Below are positions 31,333-42,091 of a stretch of DNA of 64,000 nt, piece by piece (position 1 is the first letter of the stretch; each line of letters opens with the position of its first letter). Made by a program: the position numbers and the translations under genes. This stretch comes from Amanita rubescens (Eukaryota; Basidiomycota; Agaricomycetes; Agaricales; Amanitaceae): assembly GCA_015039365.1 (NCBI GenBank), contig WION01000197.1, forward strand, positions 38,448 to 102,447. The letters are read 5' to 3'. Under the pieces are notes generated by a model that ran no database searches, had not been told where the DNA came from, and saw only the letters and a program-made list of their open reading frames with translations.

Positions 31333-34122
31333 ATGGGTAGACGTAAGCCTAAGGCTGCAGACCATAACGCTGATGATCACGATATGGGATCTCATGCGAG
31401 TGACATATTACAGGCTTCTAATGTGATGGGTGAGCACGCTACAGTATCCGACAGACATTTGTGCTTACTCTTTTTAGTAGCTACACCCCGTCCCCCGCGG
31501 CGTGCCAAACAAAATGCCTTGGAAAACGCTGGTGAGTTTGCACCTGAATGTTTTGACACGAATAACATACCTGCATTTTAAGTGTGGTTGCAAGCTGCTG
31601 GGAGCGCAACTGCCCGCAAGCGGGCTGCGTCGCCCAATGCACAGCCAGCAAAGGGGAAGCGGAGTAAGTTTTGAGTCACGTGTATATATGAATTTAGTAA
31701 CTCACAGCAATTTTTCCATATGTAGAGAAGTCTCGCGTCGTAGTAACTCCACCACGTTCGTACCATCTCTTCGTACTATCTCCCATCGCTCACCTTTCTC
31801 TCTTAATTAGATGACCCCAATGTCTCCGAAAAGGAGAACGAGAACGTACTCATCAACATTCCTGTGCCTCCAACTCCAAGGAAACCACGCCCCGTGAAGA
31901 AGGGCAAGGCTAAGGCTATCGGTAAGTCTCTCCAGCACTAGTAGGTGATCTGAGTAGATAAGCTGAGTGATTGCACAGATCACCTCGATGAGCCTGCGGA
32001 TTCACCGAATGAGCATGCGCGAGAGACCGGGAAAGATCCGAAGGACCTTTTCAATTCATCAGAAGACGCTTCTGACTCGTGTAGCGAGAGTGGGCTAGAC
32101 ACAGCTCCCGGGATGCTGGCTGATCCCAAAGCTCTCAAGAAGCTCCTGCTGGACGAGGTAAAGTACCTCTACCCTTCCTGCATGCCTTATATCAATTTCG
32201 TTTAGCGTCCGACCTGGTCGAGCAATAAGACTGCCAGTGGCGAGTCCAGCAAGGCTCGCACATCCGGCAAGTCCAAACTGTCCAACAAGCCGTCTGGTCC
32301 CGTTATAATCCATAGTCAACTCCAAGACGCCAGCAAGGCTCGTACATCCGGCAAGTCCAACAAGTCGTCCGGTCCCTTTATAATCCATAGTCGACTCCCA
32401 GACGCCAAAGTTCACGGGGAGTCTGCCAACAACTCGCCAACACCGCATCTGGTCCCAGCGGTGTTTTCGCCCATGCGATCATCCTCTCGCGCATCGAATA
32501 GTGCCACGTCTAAAGGTAAGAGGACACATCTTATACCAACCCCTCCTTATCACATGTAACAGAAATATCACGCATTCCGGTCACTGCAACAAGTTCTCTA
32601 GGTATGGGATCGCATATTAACCATTTCCATTGTATACTTATCCTCTTGTGGCAGGGAAATCATCGTCGCGCGCAGGGAAGATGACTTCCCTGCGCGCATC
32701 CGGTGGCATTGCCATTTCTGAAGGTATGTGGACTTTAATGTTGCTATTCTTTACTCAGCCCTTGGACCAGGGAAATCGACGTCGCTACTTTCTCCTATTC
32801 AGCTTCGTGAAGAGATAGTACCATCTTCACAAACGCCAAGTCCTCTTGTTATCCCCAATGACAACCCTCATGAAGAAACCATTGAAGAGGTATGATTCAT
32901 TTTACGGGACTGTTTAATCGCTCTGATATCAATGTTAGATGTCATCCGCATCACAGATGGAAGAGGACATGCCGAGTGACGAACTCGTGATCGAATCCAT
33001 CACAGGATGGCCTAAGTATACTGACCTTGTCAAAGGCACGAAGGGTATCTCGCTCAAAGTTCAGAGACATCACATCAAGCTTGCATTCCACAGGACATTT
33101 GACCTTATCGAGGAACACGCCATCTTCCATAATTCATTTCCACGAGTGATCACTCGTACCGTTTGGAATCGCCAATGCTGGATCCGAGCGTGCGAGCACC
33201 TTGGGAGGGCATCACCCGCCAGCGTCCAAGAAAGGTACAAGAAAGTTGGTGAACGCATTGCGAATGATCCGGAATATTTAAAGGATATATCAACCGTAGT
33301 ATGATTCCTCATCAAACTTGTTATTACGAAATACTTATGACACGTTTCAGCTCGACGTGCGCATTAGCCATTATCGTGGACAGGCCAAAGTAGCAGCGGC
33401 GAACAACGTTATCAAAGGTTACGGCACTCACACCAACACAGGTGTCAATATACGTTTGGTCAATGAATTGATCTATGGGTTCCAATACATATATCCGAAG
33501 AAGGTATTTATCTATAGACTCTTGCTTGATATTGCTGTCATGCTGAAGCCTCGAAGGGTTCAAATTATGATGCTTCGACTCGGAAGGCGTACGAGAATAC
33601 TGTCATATCTGATGTATTACGGCAACTTCTATTCAGTCCGGGTAATTCAGTTTTAGCCAAGTACCCTCGTCAGTTCAACTCGATCCATGTACCGTCCGTC
33701 TCTATTGCAATGATCGCCCTCGCGTCTACAGCTGTAAGTAGATATCATGGTCCTTTCATTTTACTAATCCCTCTTTGACATCATAGATTCATTGTGCCCT
33801 CGACGAGTGGCGCGACGGCATATGGAAGCAAGTCAAGTTTGAATCTAAGACGTACTCCGGCATTTACGAAGACCATGTGAAAAATCTACGTGAGCTCAAG
33901 AAATCAAAATCGATTATATTCAATCAGCTCACTCGACAAATCTATTACCAATCAACGTCAGGCATTGTAGTATGCTGTTCTGCCATTCGACGCTTACCAT
34001 CTATATTAGGAACGGGCAAACCGTCATTAGCAACTTTGATGACGGCGATGGCATCGGCAACAGCGAAGGCGACGACGACGACGACGACGACAACTACAAC
34101 AACAACAGTGGTGTATGATTGA
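31333..34122 (+). CDS. DUF6532-domain protein with low-complexity N-terminus
   Basis: About a dozen exons can be joined. The first half is basic and Ser/Pro-rich (PRPPRRAKQNALENA, TPRKPRPVKKGKAKAI) and contains a duplicated ~25-residue unit with SKARTSGKS and IIHS. The second half is the conserved domain: HHIKLAFHRTFDLIEEHAIF, WNRQCWIRACEHLG, VRISHYRGQAKVAAANNVI, a segment coding for RQFNSIHVPSVSIAMIALAS, and IHCALDEWRDG. This is the pattern of DUF6532, an expanded Agaricomycete domain of unknown function. The 3' end is ambiguous: the printed frame ends in a poly-Thr run, while another frame gives a more natural acidic DDDD/NNN tail, so the last intron is unsettled. Confidence 0.65.
32240..32412 (+). 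repeat. Internal ~75-base tandem duplication in the DUF6532 gene
   Basis: Two copies of AGCAAGGCTCG(C/T)ACATCCGGCAAGTCCAA...TCTGGTCCC/TCCGGTCCC...ATAATCCATAGTC occur in tandem. The second copy lacks a few codons, but the reading frame is kept. Confidence 0.75.
34071..34108 (+). repeat. (ACG)n / (ACA)n microsatellite
   Basis: A run of GACGACGACG followed by AACAACAACAG units at the 3' end of the DUF6532 gene. Depending on frame it codes for Thr, Asp/Asn or Arg/Gln runs. Confidence 0.8.
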
Positions 34123-34480
34123 TTGTTAATACCGTATGAATTTGGTAACTCGTAACCGCAAACAAATTAACATGAACCATATGTACTAACCGTCATATTC
34201 TTAATAGTAGTAGCATTTACTACTTACATAGCTAACCGTACAGAACAAATAACAAAAAAAAGAAACTACGTACTGATACCTTTTAGTATACCATATTTAA
34301 TCAAATATATATAGTTATTTCGCTGTAAAGATGGATGTGAATTAAGCTCTATACATTAAGATTCAGCTGAATTCAGTCAATGTCGGCAGCTTCTATATTC
34401 CGTTGACTCTCACCTACTGAATTCTGAATTCCACGAGATTCGGCAGTATTTGGCTGAATCTACAGGTTCGGTTTTTCCTG
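34123..34480. other. AT-rich spacer, no gene
   Basis: Contains homopolymer A runs, a palindrome ATTCAGCTGAAT near 34362 and related GAATTC/TTCAG words, but no coding signal. Confidence 0.5.
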
Positions 34481-34928
34481 ATGTCCTTGCTGTCTTCAGA
34501 AACGAAGCACCCGAAATGATTTCGTAGCGGAAATGAAGTATCAAGCTCTTATTAGCGCGCGCAGATAACAGCTAGGAAGCAGAATCATGTGTAGAATAAG
34601 AGCTCCGATACGATTGCAGCGCGCAAGGGTATCGGCATGACTATCACAGCAATTTCAAAGCTACCCAACGAAACCGCGCGCAATATTCCAATTACTTTGC
34701 GATGAACTTGTCAGTCATCCGAGCTATACTGGCTTGGCCATAGCCGTTGTCGTTAGTATCTTGTTGCATGCGACAGATGGCCATAAGTTGGATTCGAGAA
34801 TCTGGAGTACTGCGCTCGCCTCTTGGTCCGTTGCTTCAGTGCGAGGATTCGAGCTAAAGAAACGATTCAAGGAGTGGGTGGTTTGGGCGGCCGAGGTTCC
34901 GTACTTGTTGATTCCTGGAATCATCTAG
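34481..34928 (+). pseudogene. Chimeric remnant: F-box gene start fused to a methyltransferase 3' end
   Basis: Bases 34481-34707 match the 5' flank and first codons of F-box gene C (36600-36890), including an ATG at 34638 and LPNET. At about 34708 the sequence switches abruptly to the last third of the STE14-like gene (PSYTGLAIAVVVSILLHATD ... VPYLLIPGII-stop). That fragment has internal deletions between the second hydrophobic segment and ELKKRFKEW. It cannot encode either enzyme. F-box gene B follows directly, as copy A follows the real methyltransferase. Confidence 0.7.
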
Positions 34929-35135
34929 GGTTCAACGTTCAGCGACCATAAATCGTACTAGTGCTCCTTTTTGTTGTAATTTTTGCGCCAATTCGTTCGC
35001 ACTGTGGCCAGGAAAACGCTAAACAAAGTGCAAATAGAACAAACAGACTGAGCTGTCTGAGACTGGGACACATTGTAACTTTTACCAGCATACTCTTCCC
35101 TCATCTTGTACATTCTCATTGTCAACACAGCACTA

Positions 35136-36539
35136 ATGGCCGTCTCAGAAGAGCTACCCTGCGAAATCCTGTGCCAGATATTTGAACTGCTTTGCGACGA
35201 ACCTATCGCTCTCCATATATTGCAGAATACATCACGATCTGAGTTGAAAAATTTCCCGTGGGCCGCTGGATTGGTTTGCAAACGATGGCGCACAGTTTTT
35301 CTGTCCTACCCTCATTTTTGGACCTCTTTTTTTCTTCAAGATGGTCCGTTCACCTTCGATGACAAATACGTAGCCGAAATGAATCGCCGTATGGCCATGT
35401 ACATCGAGCGTTCGGAGCAACTACCTCTGTCAGTCGTCGTCCACGTATGTCATAGGCATACCCTGAGAAACAATACTTCCCGGCAAGCGCTGTCCACGTG
35501 GAGAATACTACTATCACTCTCTCATCGATGGAAAACAGTAAAATTGATGGCTGAAACACCTTCCAAGCCCTTCGTACATGATCTCGGAACACGCAGAGGA
35601 AAAATCCCAATCCTCGAATCGCTCACAGTATCCACTCATGGAAGCACCCGATTGCCCCTAGATGCATTCGAGATTGCCCCACGCCTCGCGGAGGTCGAAT
35701 TAAAGTATTTGGATGGAATTAACTTTGAGGTCTTACCGTTAAGCCCACTGAAGAGTATTACGATAGTTTCGAGGCCTAATATCTGGTCCGAAATCGATCG
35801 TATGCATTCTATTCTGCCTGCATTAAGAAATGTTGAAGAGCTACGGTTAATCGGATTCATCACAAATCACGTCATTCCCGAAATTGTACCAGTCCATCTC
35901 GATCGCCTTCGTTTCCTGCAAGTTTTACACCCAGACGCTCTCTCATGGATCGAAGCGCCCTCACTGGAACACCTCCATATAGAAGACCGTTTCTCCTATA
36001 CTAAAAGGGCTCCTTACACCGAACGACTTTTATATTTTGTGCAAAACTCGTCTTGTCGTATCCGTCAATTGACGCTCCAATGTTGTGATTTTTCGACGGC
36101 GTTTTCCATTATGGAGATATTGACTCATGTCAATAAGCTGTCCATCATCGACGATTCCGTGGACTATAGCGGTGCCGTGATCAAGGCCATCGCAAAGTTC
36201 GACATTTACTCGCCCAATTTGCGCGTTCTGGAGGTGACATGCTATCCACGGAGTGCTACCAAAACGGTAGTCAATGCAATCTTTCCTTTGTTGGAGATGT
36301 GGAACAGTAAATCGGGGATCATCCCACTCGAAAAGGTCGTGATCCATCTGAAATGGTTATTTTACGACAGAGAATGCTTGAACCTTGACGAGGTGAAAGA
36401 AGTGAACTGGCCATCCTTCGTCGACGTGGAGGTAGTCCTTCCTATATCGAGTTCATCACGACTTGGGGCAGTTACTATCAATATTTTCCTTGCGCAGAGG
36501 CACAGGTTTGCATCCCAAAATGCTATGGACGAAGCTTGA
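35136..36539 (+). CDS. F-box-like/LRR protein B
   Basis: A single exon encodes 467 residues. The start is set by alignment with copy A (MAVSEELPCEILCQIFELL against MTISKELPYETLCEIYELL). The F-box-like segment, AAGLVCKRWR and the LRR-like body match copy A closely, with small in-frame indels, for example after LQNTSRS and in LEHLHIEDR. About 160 bases of shared 5' flank and 50 of 3' flank show that this is part of a larger duplicated block. Probable SCF adaptor, substrate unknown. Confidence 0.8.
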   Translation: MAVSEELPCEILCQIFELLCDEPIALHILQNTSRSELKNFPWAAGLVCKRWRTVFLSYPHFWTSFFLQDGPFTFDDKYVAEMNRRMAMYIERSEQLPLSVVVHVCHRHTLRNNTSRQALSTWRILLSLSHRWKTVKLMAETPSKPFVHDLGTRRGKIPILESLTVSTHGSTRLPLDAFEIAPRLAEVELKYLDGINFEVLPLSPLKSITIVSRPNIWSEIDRMHSILPALRNVEELRLIGFITNHVIPEIVPVHLDRLRFLQVLHPDALSWIEAPSLEHLHIEDRFSYTKRAPYTERLLYFVQNSSCRIRQLTLQCCDFSTAFSIMEILTHVNKLSIIDDSVDYSGAVIKAIAKFDIYSPNLRVLEVTCYPRSATKTVVNAIFPLLEMWNSKSGIIPLEKVVIHLKWLFYDRECLNLDEVKEVNWPSFVDVEVVLPISSSSRLGAVTINIFLAQRHRFASQNAMDEA

Positions 36540-36855
36540 CGAGTGTTAGACATGGATTACTTACCCAGGGCCTCGATATCAACTTCCAGTGTCACGGAGT
36601 CCTTGCTGTCCTGCACTACCTTCAGAGATGAAGCACCTGAAATGATTTCGTAGCGTATCAAGCTCTTATTAGCGCGCGCAGATAACGGCTAGAAGCAAGA
36701 TGTGATAGATGTGATAGATGATCTCGGAACATATGCATGTAATATGTTATTTTTGGAAACAATTTAAGTTAGCTCCGATACGATTTCAGCGCGCCCAATC
36801 AAGTGTCATATCGGTATGACTATCACAGCAAAGCTACCCAACGAAACCCTGTGGC

Positions 36856-38199
36856 ATGTGCGAGATATTTCAATTGCTTTGCGATGAACCTATTGCGCTT
36901 CACATATTGCAGAATACGTCACTCTTTAACAAGTTTCCTTGGGCCGCTGGGCTGGTTTGCAGACGATGGCGTGCAGCGTTTCTGTCCCATCCTCGATTGT
37001 GGACTTCTCTTCATCTCCGAGACGGCACTTTCAACGACAACTACATTGCCGAAATGAATCGACGCACAACCGTGTATGTGGAGCGCTCGAGGCAGCTACC
37101 TCTTACCGTCGTCATCCGTGTATGTCATATGAGAAGCAATGATATCCCGCAGACACAATCCACGTGGAGGATATTGTTGTCGCTCTCGCACAGATGGAGA
37201 TCTGTAGAGTTGATAGTCGGAACACCTTCCCTCGCGGATGATCTCAGAGAATGTAAAGGAAGATTGCCTATTCTCAGGTCACTCAAAATTTCTCTGCATT
37301 TCGACCTCGAAGTGGGCCTCGACGCATTTAACAGCGCTCCATGCCTCGCTCAGGTTAAGCTGATGCGTTGGCAGAGGGTTGACGTTGGGATCCTGCCGCT
37401 GAACCAACTGAAGAGATTTACGATTATTCTGGAATGGAATAACCTGTATCGAACCAGGCGCCTACATTCTCTCCTTCCTGCATTGAGAAACATTGAAGAG
37501 TTACGGTTTTTCCTATTTCTCTCCGATGCCCCCATCCCCGAGTATCCGCCCGTACACCTTAGCCATCTCCGATTTCTGCAAATTTCACACCCCAATATGC
37601 TCTCATGGATAAAAGCGCCCTCACTTGAACACCTCCACGTGGAAGACCGTTCCTACTATACTAAAAAGGATCTTTACAGCGAGAAACTTTTATATTTTGT
37701 TCAACACTCGTCTTGTCATATCCGTCAATTGACGCTCCAATGCTGTGATGTCTTGACGGCGTTTTCCATTATGGAGATATTGACTCATGTCAATAAGCTG
37801 TCCATCATCGACTCTTCCGTGGACCATTGCGGTGCCATGATCAAGGCCATCGCAAAGTTCGACATTTACATGCTCAATTTACGTGTTCTGGAAGTGACAT
37901 GCTATCCGGGGATTGCTACCAAGATGGTAGTCGACGCAATATTTCCTTTGTTGGAGATGTGGAACAGTAAATCGGGGATCATCCCACTCGAAAAGATTGT
38001 GGTCCAACTGAAATGGTCACATTACGAGGGAGAATGCCTGATTCTTGACGAGGTGAACGAAGCGAGTTGGCCATCCTTCGTTGACGTGGAGGTTGTCCAT
38101 TTTAGATCGGCTTCATTACGAAGTGTTACCCTCGATATCTCTGGTGCTCGGAAACATAGATTTGACGCAGTATCCCCGAATGCGGTGGAACGAGCTTAA
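36856..38199 (+). CDS. F-box-like/LRR protein C, N-terminally shortened
   Basis: Open frame of 447 residues, starting MCEIFQLLCDEPIALHILQN and continuing through AAGLVCRRWR and LRR-like strands. The second half is almost identical to copy B, while the first half has diverged further. The ancestral start is still visible at 36816 (MTITAKLPNETL), but a 7-base insertion in CTGTGgcatgtgCGAG puts it out of frame. Translation must therefore begin at 36856 and lacks the first ~13 residues of the F-box. It may still be made, but Skp1 binding could be weakened. Confidence 0.7.
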   Translation: MCEIFQLLCDEPIALHILQNTSLFNKFPWAAGLVCRRWRAAFLSHPRLWTSLHLRDGTFNDNYIAEMNRRTTVYVERSRQLPLTVVIRVCHMRSNDIPQTQSTWRILLSLSHRWRSVELIVGTPSLADDLRECKGRLPILRSLKISLHFDLEVGLDAFNSAPCLAQVKLMRWQRVDVGILPLNQLKRFTIILEWNNLYRTRRLHSLLPALRNIEELRFFLFLSDAPIPEYPPVHLSHLRFLQISHPNMLSWIKAPSLEHLHVEDRSYYTKKDLYSEKLLYFVQHSSCHIRQLTLQCCDVLTAFSIMEILTHVNKLSIIDSSVDHCGAMIKAIAKFDIYMLNLRVLEVTCYPGIATKMVVDAIFPLLEMWNSKSGIIPLEKIVVQLKWSHYEGECLILDEVNEASWPSFVDVEVVHFRSASLRSVTLDISGARKHRFDAVSPNAVERA

Positions 38200-39212
38200 G
38201 GACGAATAGACTGGTATAAGCGTGAGTGACATTACGAATGTCATTGGATGAATAACTCACTTCGGCATCGATAGCAACCGCCAGTGCTGCAGAAGTTGAA
38301 GAAGCTGTACGTGCACTGCATTCTGCACCTGTCCGAGGCGAATGACTCATTTTGACGAAATGATCTCTGGATAGTGGACAGACTGTACATGTGAAGTTAG
38401 AACCCATAGTCCTCCGCAAACTAGAGAACAGATCACGTCCACAAATATCCGTTCCTCTAGCTCTTTTCGTGGATTAGCTTTGAGAAAATGCATTGACCGA
38501 AGGAGGACGAGGAAAAATGAATATGTACGATGTCGCTGGATCGGACGGTGGACAGGCATCGCCTTTTGACGTTGGCCATTACCTTGTGATAATCTGTCTA
38601 TATCGTATTTATTCCAGCAAGTCTGACCCAAGCGGTAGGATGCCACAGCCTCTTCGACAAATTTGTTTTCTCGCAACGTCGCGTTTCGTCTCGAACTGTG
38701 GAATCCAGGATTCAAAGTTTATTCTTTCAGCTATGACCCTCGAGCTACTATTTGATCCCGCTGGCGCTGACAGCGCGGGAGATAGACTTAACGAGTGCTA
38801 ATTCAACCTGAGCGGCTTGAGCTCGATTCAAGGCAGATGGACGCCAAAAGGGAGCCTGAACACACCAGAGTTACGTTGTTGGCTGTAAGCCTGAGAACAC
38901 TTGGTATGGGTATGCTGTGTTGTGAGTGACTAGTAACTAGTGACCGTGACTCCTGTCGTCAATTCGCCCATGTATGGCTTCGAATAAACGAGGAAAGCGG
39001 CACATGTGCCGCAGGTCCCGCTACGTGCCAGATGAGTTCAAAATAAGACATACTAATACAATTTGCGCGTCTGCCAGATACAAGTGATACAATACATATA
39101 CTAAGCAATCAGATCAGTCCGTCAACCATGCCAAAGTCTTCTTTTTCATCACCATTCATGACAAAGTCACCGGAGTGGTCGGCCTGTTTGCCTTTATCCA
39201 GTCTGGTTGTTT
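38200..39212. other. No secure gene; possible degraded membrane-protein fragment on the minus strand
   Basis: A minus-strand frame (38715-38347) contains RKELEERIFVDVICSLVCGGL, which could be part of a transmembrane segment. No consistent exon chain could be built around it. The rest shows no coding signal. Confidence 0.3.
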
Positions 39213-40041
39213 TCAGCCTGGCGTCCCCGTCCGCTTCCTTTCTTGGCTTTCATCTTTGTTGAGGATCCAGACTCCATTTTCGGCCCCATCAATGACTTTT
39301 CTTTTCTTTGACACGGATAGGGCATCCAAGGCATTGTCCGTGTCATCACGTTCAGTCGATAACAACACCACTTGGCTAAGATTTGCCTTTTGATGACTTA
39401 TCTGGCAGTTCGATGTCGATATCTCCTTCGGAATGGGCCACGACTCGGATGCAGACAATAAGAAACTGGTAAATCTAAACAACGTCAGTACACAATCAAC
39501 CAATGGCGCAGCTTGAAGTACTTTACGGATTCCATTGTTTTGCCGGTCGGGCAAATCAAATGTGAGTAATTGAACTTTCATCAATACGAGAGTTCTGGGA
39601 CGAAGCTTGTCGTACATTTCCCAAGGATGTACCGGATTATCCTTGGCATCGACGACCTCTCTTTGTATCAATTTCGCATTTACAAGACGAAACACGGGGC
39701 CGCCGAAGTCGGGAAGGAGATGGGGTCATAGTATAAACCAACTGACAATTCTAAGGCACCTGAGCACACAACTAAACAGATGAATTATAGAACGAACCTG
39801 AAGGAATATCAACCGATTACTTCTGCTCTGAATTTCTAGTGACCGAAGGATGGTCATCATGAGAGCGAAAGATGCGTTTGGCTGCCATCCGAAAGTTACC
39901 GACAATGGAGCACTTGAAGTTCACGATTCCCGTGGGCACGACATATTTCGGTCCCAAATGAGTATCGGCATCGGCCCCTCTAGACGGAGCACACGGAATT
40001 TCTGTGACTTCTAGCACAGATACACCGCCGTCGTATTCCAT
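39213..40041 (-). CDS. Hypothetical Agaricomycete protein with nuclear-localisation-like tail
   Basis: Exon 1 starts MEYDGGVSVLEVTEIPC and runs to about 39820. A later exon contains NPVHPWEMYDKLRPRTLVLM, followed by a GTACTT...TTTAG intron, ISTSNCQISHQK and a C-terminal SVSKKRKVIDG that looks like a nuclear localisation signal. The P-W-x-x-Y-(E/D)-x-LRPGTLVL-like core occurs in many uncharacterised mushroom proteins. The first intron border is uncertain, so the model is approximate. No function can be given. Confidence 0.45.
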
Positions 40042-40840
40042 GTTACGCTGATATCAAGTTGCGCAGCCATCAATGCAGACGAACGAGAAGTGAGCCGACT
40101 TCCAATCGTTGTACACATAAACGACAAACTGACAAAAAGCCTGCGGAGCAGAAAATCAGCACTACCACTCAGATATGATTGACGACTCCAAACAGTACAC
40201 GTCGCGCTGTGATCATCATATGCACAAATGACGGATGAGGAAAATGAGGCACCGAGACTGTGAATATATTAGTGTGCAGATAGGAGTTAACGTAAAAGGA
40301 TTTCTCCCTTTCCAATGTCGTATTACCCGAAAATTTTCAACTGACTCAGGGTGAGTTGTAAAGGGGTTTCTCAAATGGCTGCATACGCACTTTAAGTAAA
40401 GCTTCAGTGATCGAGATTTAAACCAGAAAAATTAATGCCGATCACAATCCGAGCGGGTGCATCTCGTCGTATCAAACAGGGGGTAGGTTTTCACCGCCTG
40501 ACGTATGTGTTGGTTGGTCTTATATCATTCATGATGTCAGGTTACTGCGAGGCCTCACTGGTTCGTTGAATCGTGTTAATTTTTGGCATACTTTCTTTCC
40601 TCGCGCAGTCTACACAGCCCCACACTATTGATGAGAAAACTGAACTCATTCGACTCGGAAAAGCGGATGTAACGTGAGGGATGGGCAATCGATCGGGAAA
40701 GACACCCGATATGCGGATGTAGCTCGGTACGGTAAGAATACGTGACAGCCTGACGATCAAACATGTGACGTGTGACACAAACCGTCAGTTGGTCGTAGCA
40801 CTGAACCCACTACTTACGTAGCGGGAATTCTAATTGCACC
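40042..40840. other. No gene recognised
   Basis: Short frames only. The right part may hold the missing first exon and promoter of the following membrane-protein gene. Confidence 0.45.
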
Positions 40841-42091
40841 TTGCCGTCAACCGCCTGTCACGACGTTCATCATTACCGCACCCTTGTCGGCCTTATTCAT
40901 AGCTGCGCATCAACCCTCTTCTTATGCGTATGGGTTGTGCTACACCTGGACGTACCGAAAAATCCATACGAATCGACATGGCGAAATCTATGGCGACGCA
41001 TTACTTACATGATGATGTCGCTGCTCGCACCAGAGGCTACGTTCATAAAGGCATATGATGACTGGACAAAAACCGCGCAATGTATGTCCATATTAATCCG
41101 TAAGTCCTCGAATGGTCCTATCAAGTCAGAGTTGATTTCGTTCTCAGGAGAACGTCCAGACTGCGATTGGACCGAAAATCATGGCTTTTTTGCATGGATG
41201 GGCGGATTCCAGCTTGTCAAAGAGGACGGTTCTACGAAACAGCTGCGGAAATTAGAGCTATTTCAAAGTATCTTGAGCGGCGAAATCGACATTCCCAAGA
41301 TACGATTGGAAGAGATCATGGATAGGAGCAAAGGCGATGAGATCGCGAAAGCTATCGCCCTTATCCAGGCGATCTGGTTTGCGATGCAGGCTATAAACCG
41401 CGCAGCTCAGCATTTGCCAATAACCGCACTTGAGATCACAACCCTTGCTCATGTATCGCTCAATGTCCTGATTTATTGGTGTTGGTGGAACAAGCCCTTG
41501 AATATTCGGTTTCCTGTTGACGTATATCCCAAGAAAACGGACGGTACAGATTTGGCGATAGATGAAGTGCGAACGGGGGGAGACACTGGCGCTGAGGTGC
41601 GGGACCATGATGGCCCAATGGAGGGCGGTACAAGTGATAAAGAGGAATCACAGAAAATTCGACCACGATTAAGCGTCCGTATCAAAATCGGTGCATACTT
41701 GGGTGACATGACAGGGTCATGGATGATCCGAGTAGTCGTAGGTATTCCATATTGCGCCATTACTGCGATATTCGGTGCGATCCACTGTATCGCATGGAAT
41801 CTGGATTTTGCCACACATTTAGAGTCCAAGCTCTGGCGCATCTCGTCTATCATTGTCACGGTAATGCCAAGTATATTTGTGTTATCAGTCATGGTGTCGG
41901 CGAAAATTTACGATGGATTACTACCAAAGTCTTCACTGGTGGCCCATGGTTTGATGCTCTTTACTATGGTACCAGTTTATTTCTTTGGACGAGTATGTCT
42001 ACTCGTCCTATCGCTTCTTGCTCTTAGGTCGCTACCGGAGAACGCATACTTGATTCCTTCATGGACAATTTATGTACCACATATCGGTTAA
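40841..42091 (+). CDS. Multi-pass membrane protein of unknown function (Agaricomycete family)
   Basis: A 416-codon uninterrupted frame. Hydrophobic segments occur near residues 10-33 (LVGLIHSCASTLFLCVWVVL), 170-190, 200-220 (followed by the family-like WWNKPLNI), 295-320, 330-350 and 365-395. Conserved features of a large mushroom family are visible: HLDVPKNP after the first helix, APE, and a W-x-x-HGFFA-W-MGGF block. The loop after residue 240 is hydrophilic with an acidic/basic mix. The frame's first codon is TTG, so a small upstream exon with the real start is missing from the model. Function unknown. Confidence 0.6.
   Translation: MPSTACHDVHHYRTLVGLIHSCASTLFLCVWVVLHLDVPKNPYESTWRNLWRRITYMMMSLLAPEATFIKAYDDWTKTAQCMSILIRKSSNGPIKSELISFSGERPDCDWTENHGFFAWMGGFQLVKEDGSTKQLRKLELFQSILSGEIDIPKIRLEEIMDRSKGDEIAKAIALIQAIWFAMQAINRAAQHLPITALEITTLAHVSLNVLIYWCWWNKPLNIRFPVDVYPKKTDGTDLAIDEVRTGGDTGAEVRDHDGPMEGGTSDKEESQKIRPRLSVRIKIGAYLGDMTGSWMIRVVVGIPYCAITAIFGAIHCIAWNLDFATHLESKLWRISSIIVTVMPSIFVLSVMVSAKIYDGLLPKSSLVAHGLMLFTMVPVYFFGRVCLLVLSLLALRSLPENAYLIPSWTIYVPHIG

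Noticed and set aside
36816..36887. ATG at 36816 as start of F-box copy C
   Set aside because: The frame ends at a TGA after about two dozen codons because of a 7-base insertion; the long frame starts at 36856.
38347..38715. Minus-strand 122-codon frame as a membrane-protein gene
   Set aside because: One weak hydrophobic segment only, and no exon chain or start region could be supported.
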